Assembly (NCBI RefSeq): GCF_963674565.1
Contig: NZ_OY771430.1
Span: 1,488,001 to 1,552,000, forward strand
Direction: 5' to 3'
Source: an uncultured Carboxylicivirga sp.
GTDB taxonomy: Bacteria; Bacteroidota; Bacteroidia; Bacteroidales; Marinilabiliaceae
DNA length: 64,000 nt
A model generated the notes under the pieces. That model was not told the DNA's origin, made no database searches, and saw only the letters and a list, made by a program, of their open reading frames with translations. Positions 1 through 8,230 of the stretch are shown here, one piece after another. A program made the translations under genes and the position numbers. Position 1 is the stretch's first letter; every line of letters begins with the position of its first letter.

Positions 1-530
1 ATTATGTCTGTCATTAAGTCATTTAAAATATCAAGACTCTTATTTGATAATAATTCCATTACTTCTTCAATAGCTTCACCACATACCATATATGGAGCCT
101 GATGAAAAAGCAATTCATTTCCAATGCATAAAGCATAAATCTGGAACTCATCAACCTCGTCGATTGATTTGTTTTTAACAATACAATTGTGAAGCCATAT
201 ATCCGTATCAAACAACTCGTACTTCTTCAACTCCTTATCCCTTTTATCCAGATTTGTATGTGTATTGAAGTAATTATGTATCCTCTCTCTGGATTCCTCC
301 GACAAGGATTCATTTATTTCCTGAATACAATCCATGCAATAAGCTACTTCGAAAATCATATCCCGCTTACCCTTAATCAAATCCTGGCCATAAGCCTTTT
401 CGATGATATATGGTGCCCCCGTCTGAATAACATCCTTTTGACAGACCTTACAGTGAGTAAATGGCTTCTTTGTTGAATCAGAATAAAAAATTTCTGGTAT
501 GGAAGAAGTATGAAAAGTGTTTCCAGACAT
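1..530 (-). CDS. Partial protein with two CxxC pairs, C-terminus beyond left edge
   Basis: Reading the minus strand from an ATG at 530 gives 176 uninterrupted codons that run off the left edge, so the stop is outside the window. The visible protein has no signal peptide or membrane segment, so it is probably cytoplasmic. It has two CxxC pairs, Cys27/Cys30 and Cys65/Cys68, about 35 residues apart, the spacing expected for one four-cysteine zinc site. The stretch between and after them is mixed alpha/beta and acidic. I do not recognise the family. A zinc-ribbon role is inferred only from the cysteines. Confidence 0.6.
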   Translation of the reverse strand, partial: MSGNTFHTSSIPEIFYSDSTKKPFTHCKVCQKDVIQTGAPYIIEKAYGQDLIKGKRDMIFEVAYCMDCIQEINESLSEESRERIHNYFNTHTNLDKRDKELKKYELFDTDIWLHNCIVKNKSIDEVDEFQIYALCIGNELLFHQAPYMVCGEAIEEVMELLSNKSLDILNDLMTDI

Positions 531-634
531 ATTAATTGATTTATTCTTCAAAAATAGGAAAGCTTTTGCAATAACCTCAATGAACAATAGATATATATCA
601 TGTTTTCTTACCGGCAAAGCCATTTTCAATTTTG

Positions 635-642
635 TAAGTTTG
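635..642 (+). promoter_or_regulatory. Candidate -7 element for the BASS-like permease
   Basis: TAAGTTTG matches the Bacteroidota -7 consensus TAnnTTTG. Transcription would start about 15 bases before the ATG at 663 and after the upstream in-frame ATG at 600, which supports the shorter start. No clear -33 TTTG lies at the expected distance. Confidence 0.4.
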
Positions 643-662
643 TCTATACCAATCAACACAAC

Positions 663-1568
663 ATGAAAATAATTCTTTCATTCATAACCAATCGAAATGT
701 AATTCTAATAATGGCAGTATTACTTGGATTGATTATAGGCGATTTTGCCATTCATTTGAAAAAATACACAACATATATACTGGCTCTGGTTATGACTTTT
801 TCGATGACCAATATTCGTACCCAAAGCCTATACCCTTTTAATAAACTCTTATTACCGATGTTAAAAGGAGCTTTATTAAACTACATTCTTTATGCAGTTA
901 TCATGCTTACATCAGCCCGATTATTGATTTCTGATGAAGAATTATTCTATGGTTTTGTTATCATTGCAACAACAGCTCCCGGGGTAGCGATCATTCCATT
1001 CTCTTCCATTCTAAAAGGTGATATTGAGTATTCGATTAAAGGTGTTTTAGGAGCCTTTTTCTTAACCATAATTCTTACTCCATTCGTTGTGGGATTTTTA
1101 ACCGGTAATAACGAAATATCATCTTCTAAGTTATTTGTATTAATGATAAAAACCATCATCATCCCATTGGTTTTATCCCGAATATTACTGATCGGAAAAA
1201 TCAGAGACCAAATTGAAAAGGTAAGAGGTAAAGTTGTGGACTGGGGTTTCGCCACACTTATTTTTATCGCTATTGGCGTCAACCGAGCAGTATTCTTCCA
1301 TCAAAGCAACATGCTGATCGGTATTGCAGTGGTACTTCTTATATCACATTTTGTTACTGGTATATTGCATGAATACCTATTCAACAGAATTTCAAAAGAT
1401 AAAGCTATCTTAACTTCCGACAATCTTTTACTTACCATTAAAAGTTCTGGATTTGCTGTTGTGTCAGCACTTGAGTTATTCGGCCAAAAAGCTGCAATAC
1501 CAACTGCTGTTTTACCAATTTTTGTATTGCTTTACCTTCTTTATTTATCCTTTCGAAAAGGAAGCTAA
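663..1568 (+). CDS. BASS-like (bile acid:sodium symporter / auxin-efflux-type fold) permease
   Basis: The 301-residue protein is almost entirely hydrophobic, with about nine or ten predicted membrane helices. It resembles the bile acid:sodium symporter superfamily in length, in helix pattern and in the glycine/proline-rich segment around residues 95-110 (the TTAPGVA region). Members move organic anions or arsenite with sodium or protons; the substrate here cannot be read from sequence. An in-frame ATG at 600 would add 21 residues, but the candidate promoter and the hydrophobic start favour 663. The stop overlaps the stop of the convergent MFS gene by four bases. Confidence 0.6.
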   Translation: MKIILSFITNRNVILIMAVLLGLIIGDFAIHLKKYTTYILALVMTFSMTNIRTQSLYPFNKLLLPMLKGALLNYILYAVIMLTSARLLISDEELFYGFVIIATTAPGVAIIPFSSILKGDIEYSIKGVLGAFFLTIILTPFVVGFLTGNNEISSSKLFVLMIKTIIIPLVLSRILLIGKIRDQIEKVRGKVVDWGFATLIFIAIGVNRAVFFHQSNMLIGIAVVLLISHFVTGILHEYLFNRISKDKAILTSDNLLLTIKSSGFAVVSALELFGQKAAIPTAVLPIFVLLYLLYLSFRKGS

Positions 1569-2743
1569 TTGTCAGACCCCTTCTCCAGTGATTTTAAGAA
1601 AAGAAAAATACTGGAGCTTGTAAGTACCATAAAAACTGCTCCAATAATCATAAAGGCCTGACTCAATGACAAACGGTCAGTTACATACCCAAACAATGGT
1701 GCGAGAATGGAAAAGAATGCCCTGATTAATAAGCTGCGAATAGACAACACTGTCGCTCTAATTTCAGAAGATGTTATACGATTGATATAATCTTTCAACA
1801 CTGGTGTAGCAATTCCCCTGGAGAAATAAAACACTACTAAAACCGGAAGCACCCAATATGAATGGATAACTCCTGCTAAAATAAAAGCTGCTGTTATAAT
1901 TATTGTTGTTCCAAAAACAGTTGATTTTGGTTTAAGCTTTCGTTCAATTTTATATGCCGCCAGTGTTGTAAATCCAACAATAAGATTTAATACTGTACTG
2001 GTGGTTCCAATGTGAATCTCACGAAAACCAACCTCTTTAAGGTATAGTGGATAAACCCATGCCATGCTTAATGTAGCTGAACCAATAATAGAAGAATAAA
2101 TAATGTTGTATCGAAGACTTTTATTTTTAAGCATCGCATATTTTACAACATTCCAGATGTCTGACCAGGTAGCTTTTTGTGTTCGTGTATATAATTGGGG
2201 TTCTATCAACATAAAAGCAGCCGGTACAGCTATAAATGCAATGCCTGTCTGAAAAACAAAAGGCATTCGCAAACTCCATTCAGCAAGTGCACCTCCCATA
2301 AATCCAGCAATGGCCTCACTAAAATTACCTACAGAAAAGTTTCTTCCCTCATACTTCAGATATTCCTTTTCTCTCCCATCAGCTTTCAAACTATCGTATA
2401 GCAAGGCAGAGTCAGCCCCACTAATGAAACTCTGACCAACACCCAAAATTAATTCGGCAGCCATAAAAGCATAAAAAGAACTGGTTACAGAATAAATAGC
2501 AAAACCAATTGTACCTAAAATACTTCCTATAATTAAAGTTTTCTTTCGGCCCAATACATCAGCTGCGTAACCTGAAGGTATTTCAAATATAACAATGGCA
2601 ATACTGTAAATAGCCTTTAATTGAAATGACTCTTCAACCGAAAAACCCAAATCCTGATAAAAAAGTAACAGAATAGGCATGGTCAGCATAAACCATTTGG
2701 CTATTTTGATCAGATATAATTTGGTGATATTGCCTGAATACAT
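1565..2743 (-). CDS. Major facilitator superfamily transporter
   Basis: A 392-residue protein with about twelve membrane helices. The loop between helices 2 and 3 carries the MFS signature (G-Y-A-A-D-V-L-G-R-K-K, near residues 58-68). A second similar loop (YVTDRLS) appears in the C-terminal half. The family exchanges small solutes or drugs with protons; the closest impression is a multidrug-type or uncharacterised permease and the substrate is unknown. The gene stands alone, convergent with the BASS-like gene, and has one of the best promoters in the window just upstream. Confidence 0.8.
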   Translation of the reverse strand: MYSGNITKLYLIKIAKWFMLTMPILLLFYQDLGFSVEESFQLKAIYSIAIVIFEIPSGYAADVLGRKKTLIIGSILGTIGFAIYSVTSSFYAFMAAELILGVGQSFISGADSALLYDSLKADGREKEYLKYEGRNFSVGNFSEAIAGFMGGALAEWSLRMPFVFQTGIAFIAVPAAFMLIEPQLYTRTQKATWSDIWNVVKYAMLKNKSLRYNIIYSSIIGSATLSMAWVYPLYLKEVGFREIHIGTTSTVLNLIVGFTTLAAYKIERKLKPKSTVFGTTIIITAAFILAGVIHSYWVLPVLVVFYFSRGIATPVLKDYINRITSSEIRATVLSIRSLLIRAFFSILAPLFGYVTDRLSLSQAFMIIGAVFMVLTSSSIFLFLKSLEKGSDN

Positions 2744-2757
2744 TTAAAAAATTTTGG

Positions 2758-2789
2758 CAAAAATAGTCTTTCAAATGCTTCTATACAAA
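2758..2789 (-). promoter_or_regulatory. Bacteroidota-type promoter of the MFS gene
   Basis: On the minus strand TTTG (2789-2786) is followed after exactly 20 bases by TATTTTTG (2765-2758). This is an exact match to the Bacteroidota primary-sigma pattern. It would start transcription about ten bases before the ATG at 2743. Confidence 0.7.
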
Positions 2790-2953
2790 ACCTAATTATT
2801 ACAACTCATTCTAAATAATTAGCTAGTTTCAGTAAACCATTCTGTATTACAAATAAAAATGTTTTATTTAATGTAGCCTTTTAGCAATTTGTTAATTCAA
2901 TGAATAATAAGGATTAACAAATTAAATAAATCGATTAGAAAACTTAATAACTA

Positions 2954-5161
2954 ATGAAAATAGTAAAATACTTCCTTCTTTTTATTGCAGTAATTATGTT
3001 GGCCATCTTAGGCTTTTTTATTTACCTGCAATTTATTAAAGTTGAAAAACTCCTACCGCTTCAAGCCATGCGACCTGAATCTGTTATTGTAATTGAAACC
3101 AAAAACCTTACTTCGGCATGGCGTGAGATCAAAAACAGCGAATTATGGGAAAGTATGATAGAAGCTGATTATTTTGATGAATACGAAGCCAATATGATGA
3201 CCTTTGATTCTTTAATGACAGAAAATGCCCTGATTAGAAGTATTTTTAAAGATCGTGCAATGGCTTTATCTATACAAATGCTAAATGATAAAGATTTCGA
3301 AACTGTTTTTGCAGTTGATATTGGTAAGTATGGAAAACTTTCAATTCTTCCTCAGCTTTCATCATTAATGAATTATCAGTTAGAAGAGCATATTGTTGAC
3401 AGCACATCTGTTTATACCTTGTGTTACGATCAGCCTACCGACATCATTCACCTATGTATTCACGAAAATCTTTTGATTGGCTCATTGTCATCGCAATTAA
3501 TGAATAAAACCGTTAAGGCAATTAATACAGAACAATGGTTTAACCAAGATAAATTCAACGAAGTACAACATGAAACTGCAAGTGGGATGGTTAATTTTTA
3601 CATTAACTACAGTCAGATAGCGTATTTTGCCGGAAGTATAGCTCCTGAATTAAAGGAATCACTCAAAAGCATTAGTAATGTACTAGCATTCTCTTCACTG
3701 GTTACTCATTTAGAAGATAAAAACATTCGTCTTTCTGGCTATACCAATTATTTTGATTCCATCCCATCCATCGTAAATGCGCTTGTTAAGGCAGATGGTG
3801 GCAAACTTGAAGCACAAAATATTTTACCTGCTGAAACAGCACTTTTTATGTCGATAAATACATCTAACTTTCAACTTTTTTATAACGACATATTAGCTCA
3901 GTATAAACTGGTTGATTCTATCGGCTATAAAACATACATATCAGGAATTGAAATGACTGAAAATTGGCTTAACCTAAAATTCAACGATATACTTTTCTCG
4001 TGGATGAATGGTGAATTCGCCTTAGCAAAATTACAACCTCAATCCAACGACCGTGAACTTGATGTTCTGATGGCAATTAAAGCCAATGATATTGACAATG
4101 CTAAGGAACAAATGGACCTCTTTTTAAAGCATATCAAAAAACGAACTCCTGTTAAATTTGATGAAGTCGAATACCGTAATCATCAAATTCACTTCCTGCA
4201 AATGAAAGGTTTCTTTAAAATGTTTCTGGGCAAATTAATGAATGGTATTGAGAAGCCTTATTTTACATACATAGATAATTACGTTGTTTTCTCCAACTCG
4301 GTAAACACATTAATGAATACCATTGATGATTATCTGGTTGGAAATACAATTGCCCGTTCTGCTTCGTTTAAATCATTTTTTGAAGAATTTAATGACGAAA
4401 GTAACTTTTCATTATTTGTACAGATGCCTAAAGTCTATCAGCACTTATATTATTACAGTGATGCAAACACCAAGAAAAGTTTAAAGAAAAATAAGAATCT
4501 ACTGATCAACTTCGCCAATATAGGCTGGCAGCTAAATGCCAACGGGCAAATGTTTGAAACAAAACTTTTAGCTCAACATGACGAAGATGCCCTGTTGTAT
4601 GAAGAATTGGAAGCTATGCAAAATGCTGCTGAAGATTTATACATAGATGAATACAGGGATCTTAAATTTAAAATGAGATTAGATGAGACCTTCCCCTGGA
4701 ATGAAGGAACCATAAATTATTGGCTTACTCATCCACAAAATGTTCAGGATAGTGTACTTGTTCACGAGGGTGAAATGAAAGACAGCTTACCTCAGGGTTT
4801 ATGGCGTAATTATTATTTCTCCGGCAATATTTCATCAGCAATACCTTATGATGATGGAAAAGCAGATGGCACAGCCATTTTCTATTTTGAAGATGATGAA
4901 CACACAGTGAAAGCCGAGGTTGATTTTGATGAAGATATATTAGATGGCAAATACATTGAATATTACAGCAACGGTCGTAAAAAGGCAGAATTAATACTTG
5001 AAGATGGTTTACTGGATGGGGATGCTTTCTATTACTATCGAAACGGACAAATTAAGATTGAAGGTAAATACAAAAATGGTTTGCGACATGGTAAATGGAA
5101 ACATTATACCAAAGCAGGCGATCTCATTAATAAAGAAAGCTGGAAGAAAGGGAAAGAATAA
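2954..5161 (+). CDS. Membrane-anchored DUF3352-like protein with MORN-variant tail
   Basis: The 735-residue protein starts with an uncleaved signal-anchor (hydrophobic residues about 6-28), so most of it should lie in the periplasm. The long middle region resembles DUF3352-type proteins of Bacteroidota (alternating beta and helix, few cysteines). The last 130 or so residues hold at least four degenerate MORN-variant repeats built around G-x-x-x-Y-Y-x-x-G, ending in a G-x-W-K-x-Y copy of the YwqK type. The function is unknown. MORN-variant tails often act as beta-hairpin contact surfaces. The gene is monocistronic, followed at once by a terminator shared with the convergent gene. Confidence 0.6.
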   Translation: MKIVKYFLLFIAVIMLAILGFFIYLQFIKVEKLLPLQAMRPESVIVIETKNLTSAWREIKNSELWESMIEADYFDEYEANMMTFDSLMTENALIRSIFKDRAMALSIQMLNDKDFETVFAVDIGKYGKLSILPQLSSLMNYQLEEHIVDSTSVYTLCYDQPTDIIHLCIHENLLIGSLSSQLMNKTVKAINTEQWFNQDKFNEVQHETASGMVNFYINYSQIAYFAGSIAPELKESLKSISNVLAFSSLVTHLEDKNIRLSGYTNYFDSIPSIVNALVKADGGKLEAQNILPAETALFMSINTSNFQLFYNDILAQYKLVDSIGYKTYISGIEMTENWLNLKFNDILFSWMNGEFALAKLQPQSNDRELDVLMAIKANDIDNAKEQMDLFLKHIKKRTPVKFDEVEYRNHQIHFLQMKGFFKMFLGKLMNGIEKPYFTYIDNYVVFSNSVNTLMNTIDDYLVGNTIARSASFKSFFEEFNDESNFSLFVQMPKVYQHLYYYSDANTKKSLKKNKNLLINFANIGWQLNANGQMFETKLLAQHDEDALLYEELEAMQNAAEDLYIDEYRDLKFKMRLDETFPWNEGTINYWLTHPQNVQDSVLVHEGEMKDSLPQGLWRNYYFSGNISSAIPYDDGKADGTAIFYFEDDEHTVKAEVDFDEDILDGKYIEYYSNGRKKAELILEDGLLDGDAFYYYRNGQIKIEGKYKNGLRHGKWKHYTKAGDLINKESWKKGKE

Positions 5162-5162
5162 A

Positions 5163-5185
5163 GAAAGGGGCTTACAGCCCCTTTT
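5163..5185 (+). terminator. Intrinsic terminator between two convergent genes
   Basis: AAAGGGGC pairs with GCCCCTTT around a five-base loop, followed by a short T-run. It lies two bases past the stop of the gene ending at 5161 and 20 bases from the stop of the convergent gene at 5206, so it may serve both. Confidence 0.7.
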
Positions 5186-5205
5186 CTATTTAGTTTAGCT
5201 AAATT

Positions 5206-6108
5206 TTACAAAGCTGTATAAGTTGACTCTCCTTTGATAGACATAGGCACTTCCATTGGAGCCGGCAATTGTGGCGATTCAATAGAAATATTCCCTTCTA
5301 AGGTTTGTGTTTGCTTAATGCTAACTGGCCAACCCGTTTTTGCATCAACTTTCGCATTCATTGAAATATTACCATTCAAATCAAAATGCTGAGTCATACC
5401 CATGGTTTCCTGCGAGAATCCTTCTTTAGTTGCCATTGTTCCTGTACCTTCCATTTCGACAACCGAACCATTTGCAGACGTAACTTTATAATTATATACG
5501 GTTGTAACAGGTAATGCTCCACTCTGTTCCAAGGTTTTACCCCAGGTTAATCCTGTTGTAGGCTTATCATCCGGATATACAATAAGCATTGTTCCAATAT
5601 TTTGCTTCATGCTTTCATCACTAAATTGTCCTTTCAGACTTTCCTGAACAGCTCCCGCCATTGACTGACCACCGGCTTCTGATTGCATCTTTTCCATAAC
5701 ATCAGCAAACCCTTTTACTTCAAGCACTTCACCCTTATCATTAAATTTCATGGTAAACACATGACCCACCATGATTTTAAACATGCCCGACATAGCATTT
5801 TCTTCCTGATTTTCATCGGTTGAATCATAACCCATCGAAAACATAGGGCTTTCCATTTTAAATATCAGACTTTCATAAACCAATTCTGAAGTATAAACAT
5901 CTCCATCTTTTGATTTAATGGTTACAGTAATATCACCACCAAAGGTATTCTTTATATTCTGGGCCATGCCCTGAATTGATTGCGTAATATTTTGACTGGT
6001 TAGTTGCTTTAAGCCATATTTCTTACCAGTCTCGAGATTATAACGAAGTTGGGCTGAGCCCACCAACGAGATAGAAAACAAGCTTAAAGCCAAAATAAGT
6101 TTCTTCAT
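5206..6108 (-). CDS. DUF6263-type secreted protein
   Basis: The 300-residue protein begins with a typical Sec signal peptide (hydrophobic residues 4-18, cleavage after GSAQ). The mature part is beta-rich and polar with many Thr, Gly and Met. It fits the DUF6263 family found in Bacteroidota, whose function is unknown. There is no lipobox and no membrane anchor, so it should be periplasmic. It lies alone between two terminators and shares no operon, which leaves no contextual hint of function. Confidence 0.6.
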   Translation of the reverse strand: MKKLILALSLFSISLVGSAQLRYNLETGKKYGLKQLTSQNITQSIQGMAQNIKNTFGGDITVTIKSKDGDVYTSELVYESLIFKMESPMFSMGYDSTDENQEENAMSGMFKIMVGHVFTMKFNDKGEVLEVKGFADVMEKMQSEAGGQSMAGAVQESLKGQFSDESMKQNIGTMLIVYPDDKPTTGLTWGKTLEQSGALPVTTVYNYKVTSANGSVVEMEGTGTMATKEGFSQETMGMTQHFDLNGNISMNAKVDAKTGWPVSIKQTQTLEGNISIESPQLPAPMEVPMSIKGESTYTAL

Positions 6109-6187
6109 AATTTATAGGTATTAATTTATCAGAATACGAATCTAATACTTATTAAACAATAATTCTATAGCATAAAACATAAATAAT

Positions 6188-6216
6188 AAAAAAGCCTTAT
6201 CTCTATGAGATAAGGC
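6188..6216 (-). terminator. Terminator of the UroD-family gene
   Basis: GCCTTATCTC and GAGATAAGGC form a perfect ten-base-pair stem with a three-base loop. On the minus strand it is followed by a run of six T. It lies 24 bases beyond the stop at 6240. Confidence 0.8.
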
Positions 6217-6239
6217 CAAGTAATGCGATTATTCAATGA

Positions 6240-7301
6240 CTAGTAGGTCCATTCTTTAGCTGCCTCATACATGGCAACCACATTCTCTACCGGAGTTTCT
6301 ACCTTTAGTTTGTGTGAAGGACCTAACACAAACCCACCTTTAGGAGCCATCATATCCAAAAGATGTTTTACTCCGTCTTTTACTTCTCTAGGTGTACCCT
6401 TTCTCAGAAGTAATTCTTCATCGAGTGCACCACAGAAAGTAATGTAATTACCAAAATCCTCTTTCAACCCTAACGGCTCCATACCAAAGGCACGTGTTTG
6501 TATCGGATCGAGAATACTTGCTCCCAAGCTGATAAATTCAGGTAATAATTTACGCACTCCTCCGCAGGAATGCATGTAAAACCTTACTCCATGTTGTTTT
6601 GGAATTTCGGTAAATGCTTCAATTGCCGGTTTACAATATTGCTCCCAAATATCGTTGCTGATTGCCAACCCACTTTGGGTTCCAAAATCATCTGCGATAC
6701 GAATGAAATCAATTTTATCACCTCCATTATCGAAGAATTCAGCAATAAAATCAGTGTAAAAACCTACAATCTTTTGAGATAATTTCTCGAAGAATTTGGG
6801 ATGATACATAATGACATCCAGAAAAGCTTCACGTCCCAGCAAACGCTGGATTATACGAAACAGACCAGGCGAGGAATAACCAGGTGCGGTCATAATAGCA
6901 TAGTCTTTATACTTTTCAATTTTGGATGACAGTGATGTGAAATCAAACAGATTTGTGGTTGGCCAGTTGTAATCATCAAGAAAAGACGGGTCGGTTATTC
7001 CTTCTAAAGGAAAATTGGTTGCTTCCCAATATTCAAAATCACCATTTTTAACTTTTGAATATCCAACACCCCATATATCAACCTTCTTCTTATCTTCTTC
7101 TTTGATTAAATTTTCGCCAACATAGTCTGGTTCCACCCATCGGAAATCAACGTCTAAATACTCGAGTAATTGATCACGATTTTCTAACCCAAGGTGTTTC
7201 ATCAACTTAACACCAAATTCGGGTACGTCCCAATAAAAAAACGGCACTCTATCCGGTTGCTCGTTATTGAGCGCCTTTAGGACTCTTTCCTTGTGGATCA
7301 T
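6240..7301 (-). CDS. Uroporphyrinogen decarboxylase-family protein (MtaA/methyltransferase branch)
   Basis: The 353-residue protein has the UroD fold signature, including a His-Ser-Cys-Gly segment near residue 244 followed by a glycine-rich strand (ITFCGALDEE) and a C-terminal GGFVLGPSH motif. HemE lacks the HxCG metal site, so this is not the haem enzyme. It belongs with the methylcobamide:CoM methyltransferase (MtaA) and veratrol/arylether demethylase-like branch, where the His and Cys bind zinc and activate a thiol acceptor. No corrinoid protein or methyltransferase partner is adjacent, so substrate and pathway are unknown. The protein is probably cytoplasmic. Confidence 0.7.
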   Translation of the reverse strand: MIHKERVLKALNNEQPDRVPFFYWDVPEFGVKLMKHLGLENRDQLLEYLDVDFRWVEPDYVGENLIKEEDKKKVDIWGVGYSKVKNGDFEYWEATNFPLEGITDPSFLDDYNWPTTNLFDFTSLSSKIEKYKDYAIMTAPGYSSPGLFRIIQRLLGREAFLDVIMYHPKFFEKLSQKIVGFYTDFIAEFFDNGGDKIDFIRIADDFGTQSGLAISNDIWEQYCKPAIEAFTEIPKQHGVRFYMHSCGGVRKLLPEFISLGASILDPIQTRAFGMEPLGLKEDFGNYITFCGALDEELLLRKGTPREVKDGVKHLLDMMAPKGGFVLGPSHKLKVETPVENVVAMYEAAKEWTY

Positions 7302-7352
7302 AAACGATGTTTTTGATTAAAAAATTTGATTTTTCTTCATCGCAAAACCTTT

Positions 7353-7383
7353 CGAATTTAGAAACATTATGAGAAAAATCAAA
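7353..7383 (-). promoter_or_regulatory. Candidate promoter of the UroD-family gene
   Basis: On the minus strand TTTG (7383-7380) is followed after 19 bases by TAAATTCG (7360-7353), one mismatch from TAnnTTTG. The leader would be about 45 bases. Confidence 0.45.
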
Positions 7384-7492
7384 TTTATGGTGACAAAATT
7401 CATGAAACCTTACACCAAAAACACCGTATAAGTTTGCCTTTTTACCAGTATTTACAGGTATTACTAACTGTTCAAACGTTAGTAAAAAAAAG

Positions 7493-8227
7493 TTACTGTC
7501 TCGATTTTAGGATCTCGTACATTAAAATTCCTGCTGCCACAGATACATTCAATGATTTTATATCGCCCTTAATAGGTATACAACTCTTATAATCAGCTAT
7601 TTTCAACAACTGATTAGAGATACCTGTATCCTCAGAACCCATAATAAGTGCTACCGGACCGGAATAATCTATTTTATCGTATGCCTCGGCACCTTTTTCA
7701 GTAGCAGCTACTAATTTTAAACCACTATTTTTTAAATACTCAACTGTTTTAAACAAGTTAGAAGTACGACAAACAGGTAGCGTATGCAATGCTCCGGCCG
7801 ATGTTTTAATGGCATCAGAATTAATGGGAGCACTACCTTTATCGGGGATAATAATAGCATCTGCCCCAACACATTCGGCCGTACGCGCGATGGCACCAAC
7901 ATTACGTACATCGGTTAGTTGATCCAACACTAATACAAAAGGCTCCTTCCCTTCGTCATATAACATCTGAATTAATTGCTCTGCATCCTGATAGACTACC
8001 GGTGAAATAAAAGCAATTACTCCCTGATGATTTTTACGGGTAATTCGGTTTAATTTTTCAATAGGAACAAACTGAAAAGGTACATTATTATCTTTTACTT
8101 CATCCAGAAACTCCTGAAAAAGATCGCCCTGTAATCCTTTTTTTATAAAAACCTTATCAACTTCTTTACCTGCAGCAATAGCTTCACTTACTGCACGTAT
8201 ACCAAATACCATTTGATCTTTAGCCAT
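7493..8227 (-). CDS. rlmB: 23S rRNA (guanosine-2'-O)-methyltransferase RlmB
   Basis: The 244-residue protein has the two-part architecture of RlmB/TrmH enzymes. An N-terminal substrate-binding domain covers residues 1-75 (starts with FGIRAVSEAI). The SPOUT catalytic domain follows with motif 1 around N-x-G-A-I-A-R-T-A, motif 2 around IMGSEDTGI, and motif 3 around IPIKGDIKSLNVSVA. It transfers a methyl group from S-adenosylmethionine to a ribose in 23S rRNA (G2251 in E. coli). The gene starts three bases after the ABC-F stop and is almost certainly co-transcribed with it. A perfect eight-base-pair hairpin (7461-7485) lies just past the stop but has no T-run on the correct side. Confidence 0.88.
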   Translation of the reverse strand: MAKDQMVFGIRAVSEAIAAGKEVDKVFIKKGLQGDLFQEFLDEVKDNNVPFQFVPIEKLNRITRKNHQGVIAFISPVVYQDAEQLIQMLYDEGKEPFVLVLDQLTDVRNVGAIARTAECVGADAIIIPDKGSAPINSDAIKTSAGALHTLPVCRTSNLFKTVEYLKNSGLKLVAATEKGAEAYDKIDYSGPVALIMGSEDTGISNQLLKIADYKSCIPIKGDIKSLNVSVAAGILMYEILKSRQ

Positions 8228-8230
8228 AAT

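Noticed and set aside
189..476. Plus-strand reading frame of 95 codons at the left edge
   Set aside because: It lies opposite the CxxC protein, which has a longer uninterrupted frame and a better start.
7461..7485. Hairpin TTACTAAC / GTTAGTAA after rlmB as terminator
   Set aside because: The T-run precedes rather than follows the stem on the rlmB strand, so it does not fit an intrinsic terminator.
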